NCBI GenBank assembly: GCA_029718625.1 | Contig: CM056376.1 | Coordinates: 82,914,541 to 82,978,540, forward strand | Length of the DNA: 64,000 bases | Direction: 5' to 3' | Source: Synaphobranchus kaupii | Lineage: Eukaryota; Chordata; Actinopteri; Anguilliformes; Synaphobranchidae | Shown here: positions 1-17,934 of the stretch, in pieces | Layout: every line of letters begins with the position of its first letter | How positions within the stretch are numbered: position 1 is the first letter of the stretch | The notes under the pieces: generated by a model | Seen by the model: the letters and a program-made list of their open reading frames with translations, nothing else | The model's database searches: none | Told to the model about the DNA's origin: nothing | Translations under genes and position numbers: made by a program

Positions 1-428
1 ATTCATATAATAATTTTTTTTTCTTGTTGGGCAAGTTTGATTTGGTTAAATTTAGGATGTGGCATCTCTACCATTAGTCATATTCTTTTAACAGGTACCC
101 CTCTGAAAGATAACCCAGAGGAACAGGGAACGGAAGACTCCTAAATTCTGTACATGTATTAAAATATGAGACTATTTAAATTGTGAATTATTATTGAAGA
201 TATCTACTGTGTTGAGAATGGGGATAATCACCCTTAATTTGGGTCCTGTTGTGAAGTCAACTGAATACAGTTGGATGCCGTGTCTCTTCTTTAGTCCCTG
301 ATGGATCAGAGCGCAAAGTCATGTCAAAAAACATAGCAAGTGAAATATCGGTATTGTTCCTTCTATTCTTTGTGCCTGATTGGCTTCCATTTTCATGCTC
401 GCTAATCTCAGGCCTCTCTCATTGACAG

Positions 429-5094
<4,666 letters not shown>

Positions 5095-7200
5095 GAGGGC
5101 GCGCACGCACGGTGACGCTGTCTGGGTCGGAGAGGGGCCCTCGAGATCCCCAGAACTCTCTGCACTTGCATCTTCAAAATGGGCACAATGTTTAGGCAGT
5201 GCAGCTTGTCTGGACTGTTCCTTTGTGTCCAGCCAAACATTTTTTTCAAGTGTGATTTGTTTTTTTTAGGGTTTAATAGGGGAAACAATATTTTTAAAGT
5301 CCCCGGATATTAGTTCTGCTGAACAATATCAGCACTTTACATACTGTCATTTAAAGGGAAATGCATTGATAATTTTCCAAAAAAAACTATAAAATATCAG
5401 TGCTTTACAATATTGCTATTTTGAACACATTTTAAAGTATATGCTCAAAAGAGGCTTGGGGAAGGATACACCAGGTGTTGGAAAGCTATACCCAGGAGAA
5501 GTTAGCTGGACTGGTGAAGCATGCAAAATTTCTATGTATCTAAAGCAATGATATGATACGTGTGTTTAAAGGTTCTGGTGCACGTTTTAAAAAATGTGGT
5601 TTCATGCGTGACCCTTGTGTTGCGCTGTATAACTGCAGTATGAAGTGGCCTCTCGCTCCGTTGTGTTTTGAGGGATTTGTGTACAGTGCTTTAATGTGCT
5701 GTAGAGCCAGTTCGTAGTCCTCCCTTTTCAAAATGTGTACCCTCACTATATATGATTGAGGAAAAATGGGATCCTTAAAATGCGGTATGAGGAAGCGGAA
5801 CTGAAGGCAGGGGGAAACGTTCTGAGATCTGTGAAAAAAAGATCTGACCTTTTCAGTGTTTTGCCTTACGCCGGGCGCAGTGCATGTTTTAGGCAATGCT
5901 TCAGCAATGCACTATTTTCTGACACTGCTCACGTTTATCCATTTCAGCATTTGGAACAATGCTAAACGTCTATGCATTGAAAAAATTGCAAAAGAGAATT
6001 ACAAGGTCGTACCACATTGGGGAGAGGGTCGATGTGGGTGGGCACAGTAGGCCTAACTGAATGCACTTTTCAATTACTGAATATCCTCTTCCTTGCATGT
6101 ATTTGGTAACGACTCTGTTTCACATGAAGATGGCCGTATTTTTCTGAAGAACGTATTTTTTTGTTCCGCTTTAGCACTTTTTTATTGCAATATACTGTAT
6201 ATCACCTCATTAAAATATATACTGTATATATAAATTATTGATATACAGTACCAGTCAAAGGTTTGGACACACCTACTCATAGGTTTTTTAAAAGTTTTTT
6301 TTCTTGTTTTCCACATTTTAGAATAGTAAAGACATCAAAACAATGAGATAACACAAATTAAATTATGCAAACAAATCAAAAAAAGTGTTATATTTTAGAT
6401 TCTTCAAAGTTGCCACCCTTTGCCTTGATAACGGATTTGCACATTCTTGCCATTCTCTCAACCAACTTCTGTGGTAAACAAGTATTCCACAGGTAAACAG
6501 GTGATGCTATCATGACTCTGTATAAAAGGATATCAAAAGACTCTTGACACCTTATTTCCAGGTAGAATGTGCAAAGCTGTTATCAAGGCAAAGGGTGACT
6601 ACTTTGAAGAATCTAAAATATAAGACCTTTTTTATTTGTTTAACACTTTTTTTTGGGTCTTTGCATAATTCCATTTGTGTTATCTGATAGTGTTGATGTC
6701 TTTACTATTCTAAAATGTGGAAAACAGTAAAAAAAACAAAAAAAAAACTCTACGGGTAGGTGTGTCCAAACTTTTGACTGGTACTGTATAATTGTGAATA
6801 GTTTTTGCTGTCAAGTATTCTGCATTTAAACTATGGAACTGTATAACCAACTGTTTTTAAGCCACTGATCCAGAAATGTAGGTTTTTTCATATACTGTAT
6901 GTTGGAATTGAACCAAAAGAAAAACAAGCATACCTCCTAAGGCCTGTATTATTAAAACCAGTCTAATAAACATAGCACATTATGCTGTTGAAATTACAAA
7001 TATTGGGTGAAATCATTGTGAGGTTTTTTTTCTTCAGGACAAAAGCAAATACTGATACTTTTAACTGTCAATCTGAGTTCTGTTTCATGTGCGTGAAATG
7101 CAGTGGAGATGTTTCATTCTCTGTGCTGTTAAGTTTTACCTTTGTTTAACCTTTTTGAATGTATGCTACAATTATTTATTAAAGATGGTTGATGCCTCGT
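5095..7200 (+). other. probable nt5dc3 3' UTR and flank
   Basis: No coding exon is visible here. A polyadenylation-type hexamer ATTAAA at about 7178-7183 could end a 3' UTR of about 2.1 kb, but the transcript end cannot be proved from sequence. The stretch contains the Tc1-type MITE at 6246-6786. Confidence 0.35.
6246..6786. mobile_element. Tc1-type non-autonomous element (541 bp)
   Basis: The left end CAGTACCAGTCAAAGGTTTG is mirrored by CAAACTTTTGACTGGTACTG at the right end, and both ends are flanked by TA (6244-6245, 6787-6788). The internal sequence is itself partly palindromic: the CACATTTTAGAATAGTAAAG segment near 6312 recurs inverted near 6704. No transposase remains. It probably lies in the nt5dc3 3' UTR or immediate flank. 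Confidence 0.88.
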
Positions 7201-9689
7201 GGTTGTATCTATTCCTGTAATTTTGGATCTAGTCCCATGTAAATGTCATGTTTGTCCACAGAATGGCTTTATAATTCATGACCAAAATAACATGTGGGGG
7301 CATCCATTTCACATTCTGTTCACAAAATGAGATTTGTCCACTAGATGGCAGCAGCATAACTGCATAAATAGAGCAGTTCTGAGAGAGGTTCTCAACTCTG
7401 GGGCTGCGTCCCAATATTTTTCACTCCCCACCTCCTTTCCTCCACTCCTCCACTACCACTCCTCTCCTACCCGGAAATATGCAAAACTGCCTGAACGTTT
7501 TGAGTACAAGTATTTGCATGTACAATATACAATGCACCTGCCATTGTGGTTTGCGTCGAGACATTAATATGTAACCATTAATACGTAATTAAGATGTAAT
7601 CAGCAACATTAGATTAAAACACAAAGATCTGTTTCCGGGGCATTTTTCGACTATTGGGACGCACCCTAGGTAAGGAAGGTCCAGGTCATGAACCTTTGCA
7701 TATCGATAGTTTCTCACTACCATTTGTTTTTATGCCATTAATTCGAATTAGCTGTTGGTAAATTATAAAAAATAATGTTCTTTATGGTCTTAATGGTCTT
7801 TAGCTTGAACTTCAAAGGTTGATTCATAATTTATTCTGTTTGTATTTGTTCCCACAACAAAGCAAATGTAAAAAGGCAAGAAATATGATTGCATATACAG
7901 TATATTGTTTTATTCAAGTTGAAATTAATGCAAGTGCTTATAGCCTAACCCATGGATGGAGCTGCTCTTAATTGCTTGAGCTGTATCAATTTTTAATGGT
8001 TGTTACTGGTACTGTCATGCCAGATGCTGATGCAGTACTGAAGTTTCAAGACAAAGACTTTCCATCAAAGTATTCACAGCTGTCAATCTTGTTACTCCAG
8101 AGGTAACATTTCAAGAATACACCTTGTGGTTTATGCATGAGAACCTTATCAACAACCTCTTCTTATTGTCGGAAGCTTGTTATTAATATGAAAGTGACAT
8201 TACCTTTCAAAACCCTTTGCTTAGAGTTTACTGTAAATGGCTCGATCATTACTTTGTATAAATCTGAGTTTGAATGTTAAACCTCTTGACCCATCCCAGG
8301 ATCCTCATGACAGTTACTATATTACTACAGTTTGAAGAAATAAATGTAAACAATAAAAAGACACAATGGGCCTCATTTATCATAAATAGGCCTACGTTCA
8401 AACCTGATCGTAAAGTATGCAACAGCAGCTCTTGACTTTGCATAGACTTTTTCCCAGTGACATTGCATGTAAAGGAACAATAGTTGTGCAGCCTAAATAA
8501 TGAAAAACATAACTTTTGTTCAGAGCACTGTGGAGTCAACAGGTGATAAACAAAAAGGTGCTCTTTGGAAAACATAGGTTATGTGAGCTTAAAAATCAGA
8601 TTTCGCTTTAAATGAGTATGAGTATATAAAAAAATATTAAAAGCTGTTAATGCATCTGGGCAATATTTAAAAATGCATTTAGCCTACGCATTGTGGCTGT
8701 AGATGTACGTTGTGTAGCCTAATTGGCAGAAATGATATTGATTGACTAAGTTGACTTTTAATAAGTTGATTTTTAATTTGACACCGCTATTAGCTTCTCA
8801 TCACATGCAGCCTAAATGGAATGAAGCATAAGCCGGTTAAAATTATTAAATGAGGAAATAGCTTCTGTATAAGGCTTTATTGAAGACAGCCATATGAAAC
8901 TAATTACGCATCACCCTCATGTTGTATGCCAAGATGTAACCTTTTTTTTTTTTTTTTTCTTCTAAAAATCCGATATAGCTTTATTAGCCTAGAAGAACTA
9001 GAAAACGTCAAAACCCGGTGTGAGAGAAACTTGAAGACTTGACGAATCAATTCGCAGTTGCCATCTTCTATCACTCCTTCCATGGCCGCTTTCCCAATGA
9101 TATCCCCCATCCTTTCTTATGCAGGCGGGAGGTCCGGGATGCCCTTTCCTCCACCTGTACTGGCAGAACTTTTTTGTGAATGGTTATTTTCTTTTTTTCT
9201 ATTTTATCTCAGCTGTAGTTCGAAATTCAGGGGAAGAAGTTTAGCCCTGGTTATCCTCTGCCACATAGCAGCTTTTGAGCTAGGCTGCACACCACTACTA
9301 ACTCTCCCAATAAGCACATGTTTATTTTCATGTTCATTCATAAGCATTTAAATTTTACCCTCACAGAAAAAAATCTTCTTCTTTGCTTTCCTGTTGCCCG
9401 CCATGGCCAATAATACTGGAGAAAACCACGTTGGCATGTGTGTTTTAAAAGGCCCTGCCAAATATGGTAGTAAATGGGTGTGAGCATATGGTAATTCATA
9501 ATGATGTGCACGCGCTTCCTAATATACGATTAATTCTGATTTATCAACCTACGAACACATTTATATCAGGAATCCTGTTGGATCAGATCATGAGGGATGA
9601 CAGGACCTTTTTAAAGCCTACAGCGTGGCATTTTACAAGAATTTTATAGTCAACATTGAACGAGATTAGTTGCTCAGATTCACAAAGTA
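7201..9689. other. intergenic, nothing recognised
   Basis: AT-rich DNA without a supported gene. A T-rich run lies at 8941-8959. Short open frames here lack family motifs. Confidence 0.6.
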
Positions 9690-9905
9690 AAGGGTCTTTA
9701 TCCTTTTCGGTTAAAAGGCAGATTGAGGCCCTTAGTACATTTCCAAGAGCAAGAGGGAGAGTTCACCTGAAAAAGTCCTAGATAATTCCATACAGACCCC
9801 ATCTGGCCCTGGTGATTTTCCAGACTGCATACATTTAATGACTTCCTGAAACTCCTCTACCACCAGAGAGCTATCAAGGCTACCAAGTCTAGATATCTGA
9901 AAGTC
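9690..9905 (-). mobile_element. L1/Tx1-like LINE relic
   Basis: Read on the minus strand, the segment gives SLDSSLVVEEFQEVIKCMQS followed by GKSPGPDG and a short continuation. The SGKSPGPDG string is the conserved N-terminal reverse-transcriptase signature of L1-type LINEs. Only about 70 residues survive. There is no catalytic motif and no tail, so it is a dead 5'- and 3'-truncated fragment. Confidence 0.7.
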
Positions 9906-12900
9906 ATTAGTTGTTGTTAAAGTCTTGGAGAAAGCAATTATTCTGTGTCAGTAGGGTTGTTAGCATACTCAGATGTGTACAATTTACCACAAAACAAAAA
10001 TATCCTTTGTATCATAAAAAATGAGAAGTAAACATTAGCTTTAACAAAATTTTCAATGTGCCATTTTCATTCCTTCCATTTTCTAACAAAGACATTTTCT
10101 TTTACCATGGTGTCTGTGGTGTATACTGAGGTCAGTTGAGTAGGCAGTTATATTGCCATGTTGGGAGTTTCAAAGTCCCGTCATCCTTTGAGTACTAATT
10201 TATATATGGCAATGAGGCCAGGTGCCTTATTTGTTAGATACAAATATATTTATGTTTTTAGCATTTGACCAGACACATTTTTCTCTCCCCTCCCGCCCAT
10301 GCCCAACTGAACAACAAAAATACCCTCCTTAAAAATCAGCAATCAGTGGTATTTATTTCGAATGTCCTCCCTGATGCTATTTTAAGCACTATTTATACCC
10401 GCCACCTGGGCTGTCTGCACATTCCTACCTTTAACACTAGTTAATCTCCTTTCAGTCCAGGTTCCTTATTTAAATATATGCCGTGGGTGCAATGATTCCC
10501 TCCAATTGAGTTGTAACCTGTCTTGTTTGTACAGGTCCCTCTTCTTCCAAAATAAGTTCTAATGGCCTATAAACCTATACCCTGGTGAATATACAACCAA
10601 TATACGTGTTACCAAGATGGGTAGACATTTAAATTGAATGCCACTACCACTTAATTGAAGATGAGTGTGATTCCTTCCATGACATTTTCCTCTGTTTTCC
10701 CACAAAATACCCAGGTAAAGTGCTTTCCTCAGTCCCTCACTACCTCACTACACTACTGCAACAGCAGCATTTAGTGCTAGCTAAAAACCAAACCACACGG
10801 AACGGTAGCTCCTATGGGAGTTACTATGGCATCAAATTTACAAGATGGGGGAAAATGGCTCTCAGCATTGGCATGCAAATCATCTGATTGGTTGAGTGCT
10901 CACCTAGAATATTAACCCAGATTTCTCATGTCCCCATAGCCAAGGTATGGAAATACCATTCTGCTCCACTATGGATGGCCATGTGCTGCAGTGACTTATA
11001 AATAGACTATATTGTACTGCATTTATTCTTCCTCTTTGTTGTAAACTAACCCAAAAAAGTTGAATAGTGCGAACCTGCAACAAGAAAAATATCTTAAACA
11101 ATATTCCATTCGCTTTTGCTGACCTTCAGATAACTTGAATAGTGATAATCATAGTAATATGAACATTATTGAAGCAGAACGGGTGAACGTGCTCGGAGCA
11201 TACTTGAAAATACGTTAATATGTTTTATTTTTCTCAAATAGAGGCACACATTTACAGTGTGTGTTTGTGTTATACCACACCACATTTTCAACATAGGAGC
11301 TTCATGGTGAATGGTCCTGAAGTGTGAGATATCCAATTTCACACGTTATCAGGCGGATGGATATCAAGAGCGAAGTGTATACACATACACAGCCTTGTCT
11401 TTCAGAATACAATTCTGTCTTGACTCAGTCACTCTGGAGATACATCTAGAGATGTATCTCCAGAGGAGCTTTTTTGGGTTTCTGTTGGCAGGAAGCCTTT
11501 TTATGGCACATGCTACAAAGAAAAGAAATGGGTAAAAAAATTGAAGAAGAAAGTTTTGATGAGACACAGGCCCCCATACAGGATTGTGACTCCGTGAGAA
11601 ATACAAAAGCCCTGTCTCTCTCAACAAAGCCACAGCTATCTCCAGCCAAGAGTCCATTCAATTCATCATTACTTATACTGCCCCAGAAAACTCACAGCAC
11701 CACAGTGATATTTTAAAATATAATCCTACAACCACAAGGGGACAGGGAGTCCTGTAGTTGTGTTGAGAATCTTAAACTGCGATGATACCATAGACTGTAT
11801 AAAAGGATGATACGCAGTCTTGAACTCTACTCTGTGTTGCTTATATTGGGAGACAGTGTTCTTGTTAGATCCAGTCTTTATTGTTCAAGCCCTGGAGAGC
11901 TTGACATGTGCTCTAGTTCTCCTTGGGAAAAACATGAAAATGCATACAGTGGGAAAAGTGCCGGAGGGCAAACTGTTCTTGGCAAGGCTTGGTGTTTTAT
12001 GCTTGGTTGAACTGGTCATGAAAAAAAAAAAATTAGACACAGCAATTATAGCCAATTGAAATGGCATAAACTTGGACCAAGTGAATAAACGTTGAACAAT
12101 AGGCAGTGTCACATTATTGCATGTTTTTTCTTTTCTTACTGCACGTTTTATCTTTGTAAGACAGGGAAGCATTGTTCCGTGGTTTGTGTGCATCAAAATT
12201 TTCAAAACATGGGGACTCTCATGAACAAATCTTATACAGTATATCCTTTACTATATCCTATTTTGTTTCATTTAGATGTTAAACTCGTGTTTCATAAAAG
12301 CAGGCTAGAAAACTAAATTGGAGAGACTGCCATCTTCTGCATTAACACATTAAGTATTTTGTGGATTTATTTGCTTATACTAATTATAACTCCCGTAAAG
12401 AATGCTATCTTAAAGATGATAGGCTCTATGTTTGTTAAAAGCACTGAAATTATTCAAATTACAATACACTGTATCCTTGACATGATTTATTTTTAGAAAG
12501 TTTTCAATTCTTAGACATTTTTATTTGTAACACATTATGTTTGCTGCCCAGTTACAAGGGAATGTAACACAAAATTCCGAACACATATTTTTTCCTCAGC
12601 TTGAGAACAATTGATGTAAGTTCTTTCATGTGACAAATTCTACACTTTAGTCCAAAGCAGGAGTAGGCCTATGTCATTTGATCTGGCAGAGTCACCTTTG
12701 GAAGAGTCTCTAAACAATGGCTGTGAGTAATATCTGAATGATTATTAACGTGAGTGACGTCACGTGGTGCTGTAATGGCGACATGTAGTCCTGCTGTCTC
12801 TCGTGTTCCTGTTTGTTGATTTGAATGTCACTCCTGCTGCTTGTTTTGATAATATTGACGAATTGTTTAGTCTGGATAATTTTGTTTGTGGTCGTCACCA

Positions 12901-15900
12901 TGGAGACGCATTTGCAACATATGCTCGGGAATGTCCATTGGATCTGCAGCAAAAAAGTTTACCATCGCTCTTCACTGGAGTTGAAGATGTCGGGACTGAT
13001 CTGGGAGTGCAGGCAATCTTCAAAAGGCAACCAGGGAAGGGAAGGAGAAGATAATGCGGGGGATGAGTGAGGCGACGACTGGGAAGGTTGATGCCGTTCA
13101 GTGGTCCGTTTCGACAGTGTACAGAGACCGCAACACTGCGTGTATGGAGGAAAGTCGTGGAGGCGGAGTTTGTGTGTTGGACTGCTTAATGACACTGGAC
13201 ATCTCTGGACAGCGGGGCTATTTTTAATCATGGCTGTATTCCACTTTAATTCACTTAAATAGTTAGATTAATGCAATGATTCTATTGAATGTCTTTATTT
13301 GATATGTTTGTTTGTGTGTTGTGGGTATTTTATTTTTTTTTCAGATTTTTGGCTGAACTTAAGTCTCCCTAAAGCTGCACTCCCATATGACAATATGGGA
13401 CAGGCTTGTTATACCCTGCTTGAAATCTGCAGTTGATACCATTCTACACAGTTGAAGAAGTTTCCAATTCTCAGCAGGTTTCCAACAATGTGTCTGAATG
13501 AATTTGCTGTCAGCCGGGCACAGTATATTCACAGACCCTATTTCACTATTCAATATTTTAATATAGATTCCCTCAGCAATTCCAATACTTCAAGTATTAG
13601 GAGGGAAAACAGGTAAACTTGTTCCCAGGACCCCCAGAGTTTACTGGGGCTGTTATGTGCTGTTGTGTGGTGTGAAATGAGTACTTTTAATAAACAATTC
13701 TGGTTTTGCCAACTATTATTATAGGACCCATTGTAAAATTATGTAAATATGTAAGTACATATTTGTGGTTCACAATACAAATAATTTCAGTAATAAAACA
13801 AAAATGCACTATTTAGTACGTTTGTAATATTCAGACATGAATAATTGTTTATAATATTATGTCTACAGTATATCATGGAATGTCACAGTCACATCACTAT
13901 ACTTGAGAGATAACTATTGTGATAAATTGACTTGTGTACAAAAAAACTTGCAATCTTTTCACTCGCAAAGCAATGCAGTGCAACACCGCAAGGTCTTATA
14001 CAGCACTCTTCATGCAAACATCTCGAAGTACTTTAAATACTTTCATTTGGTAAAGATAAAACATTTATCAATTTATTTTTTTGGTATAAATAGGGCACTC
14101 ATCTGTCATCTCCACATTGCTCATTGTGCCCCCCTGTTGGGTATGAAAGAGACAATACTCTGAATTCTGGCAATTCAAGGCAACAAGAACTTAGTGAGAT
14201 GGGTAAATTTACGTAAAAAATAAGGCCTGTAAGTAGTTACTAATGGCTATCTGTATATGCTCTGAATTGCTGTATTGCATTAAAAAAGTAACTTTTTATA
14301 AATCAAATCAAGTGCTATAAATCAAGTGTGCACTTAAAGACACACTTAGATGATGTAGTCAGTGCACTAATGAAGGAAATGTAGCAGGGATGGTTATGTC
14401 AATATTAAATCAATCTTAAAATGGAAAGAGTGCATTTTTTCTTCTTGAAAAATAGTCTTGTGTATAACTTTTGGCAGATACACCCCAAATAACCTAGTTT
14501 GCACAAGGCGGATTATTTTGTACTGTAACTGTATCATATAATCCAGTAGAAACACAACTGGTCAGTATGCCACCCATTTGAAGCATGTTTGAAGCATGCT
14601 ATAGGGCATTCATATTTTATATTTGCACCTTCTTTCTTTTGGTAACACAATATGCTTCTGTATAATTTATTTTCAAAGCACAGCAGGTCCTTAAGGTATA
14701 AAACATGTGTTCTGTCTAAAAGCTTTGATTTGACAAACCTGTTGTCTTGTTTTATTCAAAGCCAGCTGTTGTTGGAGTAGCTTGTAAAGCCCAGGGAGGA
14801 AATTTTGGCAGGAACACAAGATTTTTATCCTCTTGATGACAGCATGAAGGATTTGTGTCTATGACTTCCAGCGGGTAACTGAATTCACTTGCATTCCCAT
14901 GTTTGAGTTAATAACATCGGTACCTGAAAGTAATTTCACTGACTTTTAATTTGTCAACCAGAAATGGACCCCCATACATCACTATATGCATCAGATAATT
15001 TGCTAGTGATACCCTTTATTATTATTATTATTATTATTTTTTGCTTTTCATATTCATTTATCCCCCACCACAAAGACTGTAAATCTCTTGCAGGGATAAT
15101 GTCTTCCCATCACAGATGATACCTGCATGTTATTCAATATATTTTTTGATTTAGGACATGTTGACATTGAGATTCTTTCCCTGATATACATAATTTGAAC
15201 ATTATCACCCCAGTTGTTTTCCCCAAATTTGAATTGCTACCGCTGTACCCCATCATTGTATTTCCAAAAATGAACATCCACACAGTAGTACAGGACAGCT
15301 AGCATCAATCAGGTGACACCTGGCATGTCATTGGCCGAATGTCATTATGATAGCCCTGGCAATAAAAAGCCATAGCTCTGTATTCCCTGATCCTTGCAGC
15401 GTAATAAAAAAAATGTATATAATATGCCTGCACTGAAGTGTCTGGTGTACTTCTAATCTATTGCAATTTGTGGTGGGGATCATGTAAAGCTTATTTCTAG
15501 AAAACGATTGGTTTTTAAGCTGTTTTCTCAAGCACCACGCAGCACTAACTGCCAATAAATTTCAGGGGTGGTTGATTCAGTTAGTCACTGATGATTGGAA
15601 TTTGCCTGACTGATAATAATGAACTGAAACCCTGCTGAATGCACCTGTATCTCCATCAATACACCAATGTGCATATAAAAACTATCTAAACACCAATATT
15701 TTTGTGTTTAGATATATCTATCTAAACTGCGGCTAGTCTGTAGGTAGTAGTTTATGAAATGAAACACTCAAGAGAATATGAGATTTGAAACCAAGTATTT
15801 ATTTCAGTTTACAAAAATATAGCCTATTCTCAGCAAAAGAGCCATAACATGAGCCATGTGTGAGAAACTGAGACTGAACCACGTCCACTGAGATGACATT

Positions 15901-16940
15901 AAATACAACTGTTTAAAAAAAATAAAGAACTGAAAAAATAATTTCAAAAGCAACAGAGTAAAAAGTGACTGGTAGAAAATACTGAACACTGGCTGTTTCC
16001 AAAAAAGCCTGGCGCAAAGGCTAATTTTTGAGCATTCAGAGATAGCTCAGGTAAACACCTATTCACCCAAACAAAGTCCAGTATATGTTATGTGTTCTAA
16101 TTAAGAAACACCATGAATACACAGTTTTTAACCTTTAGCCTTCTACTGTGTTATGCTGAAATAACCTTGGTTAGCTTTAATCCCCCTTTAAAAGAAGGCA
16201 CGTGTGGTATTTAGCACAGGTCTGCAACTTTTCACAAATCATTGCCCCACTCTCACAGCAAAGAGAAGGGATTCGGACACTGGAGACAGACGGAGAGGAG
16301 GAGAGCCCCATAGTTTGCATAGACAGTCACTTAGAAACAAACCATCTGTTCCTAAGAGCCGAACTCGAATGCATCTTATTTGACAAACTATGTATTAGGA
16401 CGCTACTTGTTTAACATACAGTACGTACTTATCTCCTAATTTGGTATGTAATTAGGCATATGTCTGTCAAAATGGCATCACAACACTGCAATGGTTATAA
16501 GCTAAAATAATATGTACAGCATACAGGTTGCTTATAGCAGGCTTTTCCTTTTGAGATAATTTATAATTTAATATTTACACTATATAAACAATTGAATGCA
16601 GTTTACAAAAAGATGCTACTTAATTTTATATATTGGCCTGTATATGCATTTAGGAAATGTACAGTAAATTTTTTCTTTCTTTTAAATGTGTGTTTATTTA
16701 TCACTTTACTTTGTCAATGCTTTTTGTACACAGAATATTTAATTGAACTGAAAAATAAACAGCTTTACGTTATGTAAAATATCAAAAAATAATTGAAAAT
16801 AATTCAATGGAAATGATCTGTGGACCAATCACATGTGAAAATCTTTTTAAAAGTCTCAGTAGATTTGAAACATTTCATTAGCAGAGCAGAACTTATAAAA
16901 ATATTATTTTCTTTGTTCAACCTCGCAGTTCATTACATGA
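9906..16940. other. intergenic between two convergent genes
   Basis: AT-rich sequence without a supported gene or RNA. It includes a 34-bp palindrome at 11432-11465 and an ATT repeat near 15020-15040. A somewhat richer stretch around 12760-13200 has short open frames without recognisable motifs. Confidence 0.55.
11432..11465. repeat. near-perfect palindrome, 16-bp arms
   Basis: CTCTGGAGATACATCT, a two-base AG centre, then AGATGTATCTCCAGAG. The arms are exactly complementary. No terminator or known binding site is implied. Confidence 0.9.
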
Positions 16941-16945
16941 ATGAA

Positions 16946-16951
16946 TTTATT
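16946..16951 (-). promoter_or_regulatory. candidate wnt16 polyadenylation signal
   Basis: TTTATT on the plus strand is AATAAA on the coding strand, about 520 bp beyond the wnt16 stop codon. Other hexamers exist further away, so this assignment is tentative. Confidence 0.35.
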
Positions 16952-17469
16952 TCCCTAAATTGAGCTGAGCCGTGGGGAGTGCAGATGAGAACTTTCATGC
17001 TCTTTCACCTGCAATAACAGTAATGAAATCTACAGAATTTACACGGTTCCTCTAATTTCACAGACCAGCCGTTGTCAAGTTTGTGCTTGTTTTCCCTTTA
17101 CACGGCTCACTGAAATTCTGCAGATGCTTCTCCCAGTCTCTCCCAGAATGAGCCTGAATCCATGCAGGAGTAAATAAACTCCTGTGTCTAGATCCTTAAA
17201 TCCCGGGCAGCACTTCTCCCACTGTTGGCGGCTGAGCTGTGTCAATCGCCCCCTCCTGTCTAACGTGGAGCGTGCACTCAGGTGTGGGAATGGCCAGCCC
17301 CACTTTTTCTAAGCCTTTTTAAAAAAAAAAAGTACTTCTTTTTCCTGAGTTAGCACAAAGGAGTTACAATGTGACGGTCCCCCGTTATCTGTGGCCGGGA
17401 AGACCTCCGCTGCCACGACGGGTCCGCACCCTCCCCGTCCGCGTCTGGACCCTGGCGCCCGCGGGGCCC

Positions 17470-17934
17470 CTACTTGCAGGTGTGCATGTCGTTCATGCTC
17501 TCGCAGCGGCGGCAGCGGACGTAGCAGCACCAGACGAACTTGCACTCGCAGCGCTCCACGTGGCGAACCACGTGGGTGTTGTAGCCGCGACCACAGCACA
17601 GCAGGTTGCAGCCGTCGGGCCCGGCCGAGGTGCGGTTGCACCGGCGGCCCCGCGTCCCCGCCACGCCCACCCGTCGGTCCTCCAGGCAGTAGTTGGGCGA
17701 CTTGTTGAGGAAGATGAGCTCCTCCTTGGCGATGGGCACCCGCCGCTGTTCCTTCTCCTTGCGCCGGACCTTCCTCTTGGAACGGTCCAGCACCTGTATG
17801 CTGCCCTCGTAGCGCTCCTTCAGGAAGTTGCCCACCCGCTCGAAGGGCGCCAGTGTCCGCCAGCACGTCTTTACCGCGCAGGAGCCTGAGACACCATGGC
17901 ATCGGCAATCGGTGGACATGGTTTTTGCCACAGC
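17470..17934 (-). CDS. wnt16: wnt16 exon 4 (acylation site and C-terminal cysteine domain)
   Basis: A 465-nt exon beginning [19 protein letters not shown] and ending MNDMHTCK then TAG (17472-17470). It carries the acylated-serine motif and the C-terminal cysteine knot-like domain. It is GC-rich compared with its introns. The acceptor is preceded by a long pyrimidine tract, the complement of the AG repeat at 17960-17981. Confidence 0.97.
   Translation of the reverse strand, partial: AVAKTMSTDCRCHGVSGSCAVKTCWRTLAPFERVGNFLKERYEGSIQVLDRSKRKVRRKEKEQRRVPIAKEELIFLNKSPNYCLEDRRVGVAGTRGRRCNRTSAGPDGCNLLCCGRGYNTHVVRHVERCECKFVWCCYVRCRRCESMNDMHTCK

Noticed and set aside
12803..13231. Overlapping open frames in a richer patch of intergenic DNA
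   Set aside because: Frames on both strands, none with motifs; looked for an exon but no convincing acceptor or donor pair.
17371..17889. Plus-strand open frame of 172 codons
   Set aside because: It lies antisense to wnt16 exon 4 and reflects the GC-rich coding sequence; no motif of its own.
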